From positions 1-60,232 of the forward strand of contig NZ_AUWR01000026.1 in NCBI RefSeq assembly GCF_000455125.1: a stretch of 60,232 nucleotides of DNA. Reading direction: 5' to 3'. Positions 55,032-60,232 of this stretch are shown piece after piece. Origin of the DNA: Mycobacterium sp. UM_WGJ (GTDB lineage: Bacteria > Actinomycetota > Actinomycetes > Mycobacteriales > Mycobacteriaceae). Numbering within the stretch: the stretch's first letter is position 1; every line of letters starts with the position of its first letter. The notes under the pieces are model-generated. The model worked only from the letters and a program-made list of their open reading frames with translations. It was not told where the DNA came from and did no database searches. The position numbers and the translations under genes are program-made.

Positions 55032-55670
55032 CTACTGCTGGCAGAGCTTGCCCAGCGTGGTGATGTGCGAATCGAGGTCATGCCCCAGCTGCTCGCGCTC
55101 CGTATTCGGTTGCCCGACAAGGTAGCTGAGGTTCAGGCGCTCCAGCGCACCGGCCATCTTCTCGGTGGAGTCCACGATGTCTTGCGGCGTCGCGGGGTCC
55201 GCCTCGAGCCGGCCACGCAGGTAAGCCGCACCCGCAGTCAGCGACAACCGGGCGTTGGCGGCCACCGCGAGTTGGGCCACGGGGTTCTCCGGCTCCGGGT
55301 TCTTCATGTGCATGTTGTTGGCCACCGCTTGGCGAGCCAGTACGACCGCGCCGCACACGTCTTTCTTCGCGTCGTTGACCTGCTCACCGCTGAACTTGGC
55401 AGAACCACCCGAGGACGAGCCACCGGACGGGTGCCACAAGCCGGCGACGGCCGCACCACCGATGAGCCCGGCGACCAGTCCGACCGCCGCGGCGATCAGC
55501 AGGGGGCGGACGGTGCTCGACTGCGGCGGTGTCGGAGCCGGGGTCGGAGCTGACCGCCGTTTCGCCGTGCCGGCGGCTTTTGCCGGGCGTTCCTGCGCTT
55601 CGGATTCACTTTTCGCCGGGTCGTCCTGCTTTTCGGATTCAGTGGACTCCGGTTCAGTGTGGTCAGCCAT
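55032..55670 (-). CDS. Membrane-anchored protein with acidic N-terminus
   Basis: The 212-residue product begins MADHTEPESTESEKQDDPAK, a charged, Pro-rich cytoplasmic tail of ~53 residues. One transmembrane helix follows (LLIAAAVGLVAGLIGGAAVAG) and then a Ser/Gly linker and an external helical domain with two cysteines (AKKDVCGAVVLARQAV and the C-terminal LGKLCQQ), which could form a disulfide. The family is common beside actinobacterial purD but has no assigned function that I know. It ends tail to tail with repeat-protein gene 2 and starts 30 bases after purD ends, on the same strand. Confidence 0.8.
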   Translation of the reverse strand: MADHTEPESTESEKQDDPAKSESEAQERPAKAAGTAKRRSAPTPAPTPPQSSTVRPLLIAAAVGLVAGLIGGAAVAGLWHPSGGSSSGGSAKFSGEQVNDAKKDVCGAVVLARQAVANNMHMKNPEPENPVAQLAVAANARLSLTAGAAYLRGRLEADPATPQDIVDSTEKMAGALERLNLSYLVGQPNTEREQLGHDLDSHITTLGKLCQQ

Positions 55671-55700
55671 GCCACCCAGGATAGCGGTAGGCCCCTGCGG

Positions 55701-56969
55701 TCAGATCTGGATCTTCCCCTGGGCGGCGGCCGCGCCGATGTCGCTGCGGAAGTGGCTTCCCGGCAAGCGTATTGAGTCGAGGATCCGGTAGGCGTCGGCA
55801 CGCGCGGCATTCAGGTCGTCTCCGACACCCACCACCGACAGCACCCGCCCGCCGGAGGACACCACCGCCCCATCGTCACGGCGTGCGGTGCCGGCGTGCA
55901 AAACCCCTTCGGCCTCGGCGCCCACGATCACGTCACCGACGCGCGGCCGGCCGGGATAGTTCTCCGCGGCCAGCACCACCGTCACCGCCGCCGCATCCCG
56001 CCAGCGCAACTTGCCGAACTCGCTGAGCCCGCCGGTGGCGGCGGCATGCAGCAACTGCCCGAGCGGCGACTCGAGCAGTGCCAACACCGCCTGGGTCTCC
56101 GGATCGCCGAAGCGGCAATTGAATTCGACCACCGCCGGCCCGGTCGACGTCATCGCCAGACCGGCATACAGCAATCCGGTGAACCGGGCGCCTCGCCGGA
56201 CAAGTTCGGCCGCGACGGGCTCAACGACGTCGGCGACGATGCCGGCGACAGCCTCCCGGGACAACCACGGCAACGGTACGTAAGCGCCCATGCCGCCGGT
56301 GTTGGGGCCGCTGTCGCCGTCACCGACCCGCTTGAAGTCCTGCGCCGGCAGCAACGGGACCACGGTAGCGCCGTCGACGACACAGAACAGGGATAGTTCG
56401 GGACCGTCCAGGAAGGATTCCAGCAGCACCGGATGCCCGCTGTCGAGCAGTCCGGCGGCGTGGGCCCGGGCCGCTGCCCGATCTGCCGTGACGACGACGC
56501 CCTTGCCGGCGGCCAGCCCGTCGTCCTTGACCACCCAGGCCGCCTCCCCGGCATCGGGCCCGAACCGGGTCAGGGCGGCGTCCAGGTCGGCGGGGCTGTC
56601 GACGATCTCCGAGCGGGCGGTGCGCACGCCGGCGGCGGCCATCACGTCCTTGGCGAACGCCTTGGAGCCTTCGATGCGGGCGGCGTCCTGCGACGGCCCG
56701 AAGCAGGCGATCCCGGCGGCACGCACCGCATCTGCGACACCCAAGACCAGCGGCACCTCCGGCCCGATCACCACCAGGTCGGCCTCGACGTCGCGGGCCA
56801 AGGCGGTGACCGCCGTAGCCGAGGTGATGTCGATGTCTCGTTGCTCGGCCACTGCGGCGGTACCGGCGTTGCCGGGGGCGATCACCAGGTGATCGACCTT
56901 GGGGTCGTTGCGAAGGGCTAGGAGTAACGCATGTTCCCGGGCGCCGGAACCGATCACCAGCACGCGCAT
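55701..56969 (-). CDS. purD: Phosphoribosylamine-glycine ligase PurD
   Basis: The 422-residue ATP-grasp enzyme makes GAR from phosphoribosylamine and glycine (step 2). It begins [20 protein letters not shown]. Further marks are [58 protein letters not shown] and [20 protein letters not shown] with the metal ligands. I start at ATG 56969, with GGAGAGGAG seven bases upstream; the longer frame (56978) adds three residues only. A TATATAT box at 57026-57032 lies ~57 bases upstream and is the likely -10 region. Confidence 0.97.
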   Translation of the reverse strand: MRVLVIGSGAREHALLLALRNDPKVDHLVIAPGNAGTAAVAEQRDIDITSATAVTALARDVEADLVVIGPEVPLVLGVADAVRAAGIACFGPSQDAARIEGSKAFAKDVMAAAGVRTARSEIVDSPADLDAALTRFGPDAGEAAWVVKDDGLAAGKGVVVTADRAAARAHAAGLLDSGHPVLLESFLDGPELSLFCVVDGATVVPLLPAQDFKRVGDGDSGPNTGGMGAYVPLPWLSREAVAGIVADVVEPVAAELVRRGARFTGLLYAGLAMTSTGPAVVEFNCRFGDPETQAVLALLESPLGQLLHAAATGGLSEFGKLRWRDAAAVTVVLAAENYPGRPRVGDVIVGAEAEGVLHAGTARRDDGAVVSSGGRVLSVVGVGDDLNAARADAYRILDSIRLPGSHFRSDIGAAAAQGKIQI

Positions 56970-57096
56970 GGGCGCCACTCCTCTCCGAGTTTCGCCTCGC
57001 TAGTCGGCGAGACTCGCGACACAGGATATATAGCGTCGGCCACTGCAGATGGCGCTGCATGCCTCCAGCAGCGCACCGCCGGACCCGACAAGCCGG

Positions 57097-60000
57097 CTAG
57101 GCCGGGGCGCCCGTCGCGCCGGCCTGGCCGCCAGAACCTGCCTGCCCACCGGAACCACCTGTCCCCGCGGCGCCGGCCGTACCGCCCGCGCCGCCCACGC
57201 CTGGGTTGCCGCCGTTGACTCCGGAGACTCCGTTGGCACCGTTACCCCCGACGCCGCCGTTGCCGCCGTCGCCGTTTTGGCTGCCCTCCGTGCCGCGGCC
57301 AGCTAAAGCATCCGGACTGCTGGTTCCGGCGTTGCCACCGGCCCCACCGGTGCCGCCGATGCCGCCGGTGCCGTTGTTGCGATAGATGTCGCCGTTCGCG
57401 CCCGCTCCGCCATCGCCGCCGTAGGCACCGTTGCCGCCGATTCCACCAGTGCCGATGCTGCCGGCGTTTCCGCCATTACCACCGCGTCCGCCGTTGCCGC
57501 CGTAGCCGTTGTTGGCGTCGATCCGGCCGGCCCGGCCGTTTCCACCGGTACCGCCATTCCCTCCGGAACCGGCCTGGCCAGTGGCAGCGCCGGCATTGCC
57601 GCCGTGCCCCCCACTGCCACCGTTGCCGCCGTAGCTGTTGTTGGAGGTGGAGGTGCTGTCCGCACCGTTGCCTCCGTCTCCGGCATCGCCGCCCCTGCTG
57701 ACGATCGGCCCGACGGTGCCGACAGATCCGTTCTGCCCGCCGTTACCGCCGCTACCGCCATTGCCGCCGTAGCCGTTGTTGTAGCCCAGCTGGCCGTCGT
57801 CGCCATGACCGCCCTTGCCGCCGTCTCCACCGGCACCGGCCTGGCCAGTGCTGTTTGCTGCGTTTCCGCCAGACCCGCCGTGCCCGCCGTTGCCGCCGTA
57901 GCCGTTGTTGTAGCCGACGCGCCCATCCGCACCGTCTCCACCGGCTCCACCGGTACCGCCGTTGCCCACCTGCCCGGCGGATCCCACCGTGCCGGCCAGC
58001 CCCCCGGTCCCGCCGCTTCCGCCGTTGCCGCCGTAGCCGTTGTTGTAGCCGACTTGGCCGTGGGCACCGGCACCACCATCGCCGCCGACACCACCGTTGC
58101 CCGCCTTGCCGGTGGCGTTGCCGGCATTGCCACCCAGGCCACCGGTTCCGCCGTTGGCACCCTGGCCATTGTTGTTGGTGACCTCGCCGGCCGCGCCGGT
58201 TCCGCCGGCACCGCCGTCGCCGCCGTTACCGGCCGCACCGCCGAGGCCGACGGTCCCGGCCAGTCCACCGGTACCGCCGTTACCGCCGTGAGCGCCCGTG
58301 CCACCGTTGTAGCCGCGCACGCCGTCGGCACCGGCCCCACCGATGCCACCGGTACCGCCGTTACCGGCCTGACCGGCTGCTCCTCCGGCGTTGCCGCCGT
58401 TGCCACCCGTGCCACCGGTACCGCCGTAGCCGTTGTTGACCCCGAACTCACCAGTGGCACCCGCGCCCCCGGCGCCGCCGTTGCCGCCATCACCGACCTC
58501 GCCGTCCGAGCCCATGATCGACCCGCCCAGGCCACCCTTGCCGCCGGTGCCTCCGTTGCCACCGTTGCCACCGCGGCCGGCACCGGACTGCATGGTGGTG
58601 GCGTCCGCTCCATTGGCACCGTTGCCGCCCATGCCGCCGCTACCGCCGTTACCGTGGTCGCCGCCGTTGCCACCGTTGCCGCCGGCACCACCGTTTGCAG
58701 CGGACTGGCCCGGGGCGGCGGGATGAGCCGGGGTGTAGCCAGCGCCGCCGTCGCCCCCGTTTCCAACGACGACGCCGACCGGCGCACTGCCGGTGTTGCC
58801 GGCCTGGCCACTGCCGTTCGAGCCGACTCCTGCCGTACCTGCGGTACCACCGTGGCCGACATTGCCGCCGTTTCCGCCGTTGCCGCCAGTGGTGTGGGTG
58901 GCGATCCCGGACGCCCCGTTGCCGCCGTCTCCGGGGTTGGCGCCGTTACCACCGCTGCCGGCATTGCCACCCGTGCCTTGCGTTCCGGCGCTGCCGCTGC
59001 CGTTGTTCAGTGCGCCCGCCGCACCGCCGTCGCCCCCGTTGCCACCGTGACCGCCGGCTCCGCCGTTGCCGCCGTTGCCGCCATTGCCGGTCCCGCCGTC
59101 GGCGAAACTGCCGGTGGCTCCGTCATTGCCCTTGCCGCCGTCGCCACCGGTAGCTCCGTGACCACCGTTTCCTCCGGACCCCGCATTACCGGCTTGGGTG
59201 CCGCTCGCGCCGCCCGCGCCACCCTTCCCGCCGGATCCGCCGGTGCCGCCGGCGCTTCCTGACGCCCCTGGATTCTGGGCGTCTGCGCCCTGAGCACCCG
59301 TGGTCCCATCGCCACCGTGGCCACCGTTGCCCCCATTGCCGCGGTCGCCGCCATTGCCGCCAGCACCACCGTTACCACCGTTGGTGCTCGCTACAGCCTG
59401 GTCGTCACTGCCGGCGTCGTAACCGTTGCCGCCGTTGCCACCGTTGCCGACGACACCGGTGACACCGCTGCCGGACAATCCCTCTTGGCCCGCATTGCCG
59501 GGACCGGCGCTGCCGCCGGTCCCGGCCGCGCCACGTTCGCCACCCGTGCCGGCCGCACCGGCATTGCCACCGTTGCCGCCATTACCGCCCGCGAGGTGAG
59601 CGGCGTCGCCAGCCTTGCCGTCGCCACCATCGCCGGGCGTGCCGGCGGCTCCGCCGTGACCACCATTGCCGCCGTTGCCGTTGGCGCCTGCCACGCCGCC
59701 CGCTGCCGTGGAAGCTCCACCGTTGCCGCCCGTACCACCGCGACCGCCGGCACCGCCGTTCCCGCCGTCGCCGGCATTGCCACCGTGAGCACCCGCCTCG
59801 GCGTTCCCGTCGCCGGCTGCGTCGTACCCGTCGCGGCCTTCGCCACCGTTGCCGCCCTGACCACCGTTGCCGCCGTTACCGCCAGCCCCGCCGACCGCAC
59901 CGGTCCCCCCATGACCGCCGGACCCTGCTGCGCCGCCCCTGCCGCCTTCTTGACCGTTGTCGCCGGGGTTGACTCCGCTCACACCGTGATAGCCCGCGCC

Positions 60001-60232
60001 GCCATCGCCGCCGTCGCCGCCGTCACCGCCGTTGCCCTGAATGCCGTCGAGCCCGCTGGCACTGCCATCGGAGTTGCGGCCGCCGGTACCACCCGCGCCG
60101 CCGTTTCCACCGTTGCCGCCGTTGCTCCCAGCGCCGCCGTTGCCACCCGGCGCGGCCGCCTGCGTGCCATCGACACCGTCAGCGCCCCGGCCACCGGCAC
60201 CACCATTACCGCCTTGCCCGGCGACACCATCG
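57097..60232 (-). CDS. Large PGRS-type Gly-rich protein, C-terminal part
   Basis: The frame is open from the right edge of the window to the TAG at 57097, at least 1044 residues, all Gly-Gly-X/Asn repeats with almost no other sequence. The N-terminus lies beyond the window, so it cannot be said whether it has a PE domain or a classical signal like the protein at 27405-30812. It differs from that protein by YNNGYGGNGG modules and by the scarcity of Leu/Ile/Phe landmarks. It ends AGATGAPA without a C-terminal domain. Expected at the cell surface by analogy with PE_PGRS proteins. The stop is 127 bases upstream of the purD start on the same strand. Confidence 0.82.
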   Translation of the reverse strand, partial: DGVAGQGGNGGAGGRGADGVDGTQAAAPGGNGGAGSNGGNGGNGGAGGTGGRNSDGSASGLDGIQGNGGDGGDGGDGGAGYHGVSGVNPGDNGQEGGRGGAAGSGGHGGTGAVGGAGGNGGNGGQGGNGGEGRDGYDAAGDGNAEAGAHGGNAGDGGNGGAGGRGGTGGNGGASTAAGGVAGANGNGGNGGHGGAAGTPGDGGDGKAGDAAHLAGGNGGNGGNAGAAGTGGERGAAGTGGSAGPGNAGQEGLSGSGVTGVVGNGGNGGNGYDAGSDDQAVASTNGGNGGAGGNGGDRGNGGNGGHGGDGTTGAQGADAQNPGASGSAGGTGGSGGKGGAGGASGTQAGNAGSGGNGGHGATGGDGGKGNDGATGSFADGGTGNGGNGGNGGAGGHGGNGGDGGAAGALNNGSGSAGTQGTGGNAGSGGNGANPGDGGNGASGIATHTTGGNGGNGGNVGHGGTAGTAGVGSNGSGQAGNTGSAPVGVVVGNGGDGGAGYTPAHPAAPGQSAANGGAGGNGGNGGDHGNGGSGGMGGNGANGADATTMQSGAGRGGNGGNGGTGGKGGLGGSIMGSDGEVGDGGNGGAGGAGATGEFGVNNGYGGTGGTGGNGGNAGGAAGQAGNGGTGGIGGAGADGVRGYNGGTGAHGGNGGTGGLAGTVGLGGAAGNGGDGGAGGTGAAGEVTNNNGQGANGGTGGLGGNAGNATGKAGNGGVGGDGGAGAHGQVGYNNGYGGNGGSGGTGGLAGTVGSAGQVGNGGTGGAGGDGADGRVGYNNGYGGNGGHGGSGGNAANSTGQAGAGGDGGKGGHGDDGQLGYNNGYGGNGGSGGNGGQNGSVGTVGPIVSRGGDAGDGGNGADSTSTSNNSYGGNGGSGGHGGNAGAATGQAGSGGNGGTGGNGRAGRIDANNGYGGNGGRGGNGGNAGSIGTGGIGGNGAYGGDGGAGANGDIYRNNGTGGIGGTGGAGGNAGTSSPDALAGRGTEGSQNGDGGNGGVGGNGANGVSGVNGGNPGVGGAGGTAGAAGTGGSGGQAGSGGQAGATGAPA
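57500..58445 (-). repeat. 43-46-residue super-repeat marked by NNGYGG
   Basis: A conserved (Y/A)NN(G/S)YGGNGG block recurs with the plus-strand GTA triplet of its tyrosine at 57502, 57631, 57769, 57898, 58033 and 58426. Spacings are 129, 138, 129, 135 and 393 bases (about 3 x 131), with degenerate copies inside the last interval. Between the blocks run short GGxGG stretches and alternating TGQAG or AGTVG segments. Confidence 0.7.

Noticed and set aside
57604-59262. 552-residue plus-strand ORF opposite the second PGRS gene
   Set aside because: Same explanation: Ala/Val-rich complement of a PGRS repeat without signal or domain.

Overview
The window is a high-GC chromosomal segment of a Mycobacterium-type actinobacterium. 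The evidence is the gene order, the PGRS-type Gly/Asn repeat proteins, the encapsulin/DyP pair, CYP126, CysA2/SseC2 and frequent GTG or leaderless-looking starts. Read right to left it follows the M. tuberculosis H37Rv order from purD (Rv0772) to cysA2 (Rv0815c), with insertions and replacements. A slow grower or a M. terrae-clade species is plausible. The species cannot be fixed from the sequence alone.

Layout. 1-5092: cysA2 (5' end cut), sseC2, a 32-residue membrane peptide, a nitrobindin, an aminodeoxychorismate-lyase-like PLP enzyme, a YgfZ-type folate-binding protein, a DUF3073 protein and purM. 5150-17361: a catabolic-looking island lying between purM and purF, which are neighbours in M. 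tuberculosis. It holds two Rieske-oxygenase-type proteins, each followed by a paralogous ~110-aa partner, an SDR, a TauD-type dioxygenase, a pair of acyl-CoA dehydrogenases, an unusual amidohydrolase, TetR and MarR regulators, and an AveC-like membrane protein with a P450. 17409-25542: purF, a sterol-carrier-family protein, two alpha/beta hydrolases, purL and pepC. 25595-27408: DyP peroxidase and its encapsulin shell. 27405-34944: a PE-less PGRS protein, purQ, purS, a metallo-hydrolase, an FAD dehydrogenase and a deacetylase-like protein. 35007-39859: DUF2254 membrane protein, peroxidase, intact oligopeptidase B and purC. 39991-46060: a secreted GH5 (endoglycoceramidase-like) protein with a PGRS linker, a membrane protein, CYP126, purB and a hypothetical gene. 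46285-50930: pntB, fused pntA, TetR and a Tat-exported esterase. 51197-55670: two tandem secreted repeat proteins and a membrane-anchored protein. 55701-60232: purD and the C-terminal part of a second large PGRS protein that runs off the right edge.

How the genes work together. PurF, PurD, PurSQL, PurM, PurC and PurB cover steps 1, 2, 4, 5, 8 and 9 of IMP synthesis; the other steps are not encoded here. All eight pur genes are on the minus strand. The island consists of tightly overlapping operons. Two of its promoters carry related CAAGTA-sTTG palindromes, and one fits the KstR2 consensus as I recall it. This, with the paired acyl-CoA dehydrogenases and oxygenases, suggests degradation of a steroid- or terpenoid-like compound. 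The most unusual item is a Rieske-type oxygenase (8760-9995) in which both cluster histidines are lost and four cysteines (two CxxC pairs) replace the Cys2His2 set.

No gene-free stretch exceeds 300 bases. The longest is 50931-51196, which is AT-richer and holds a promoter candidate; the next is 46061-46284, where only a hairpin after pntB was seen. No tRNA, rRNA, insertion sequence or CRISPR array was recognised.
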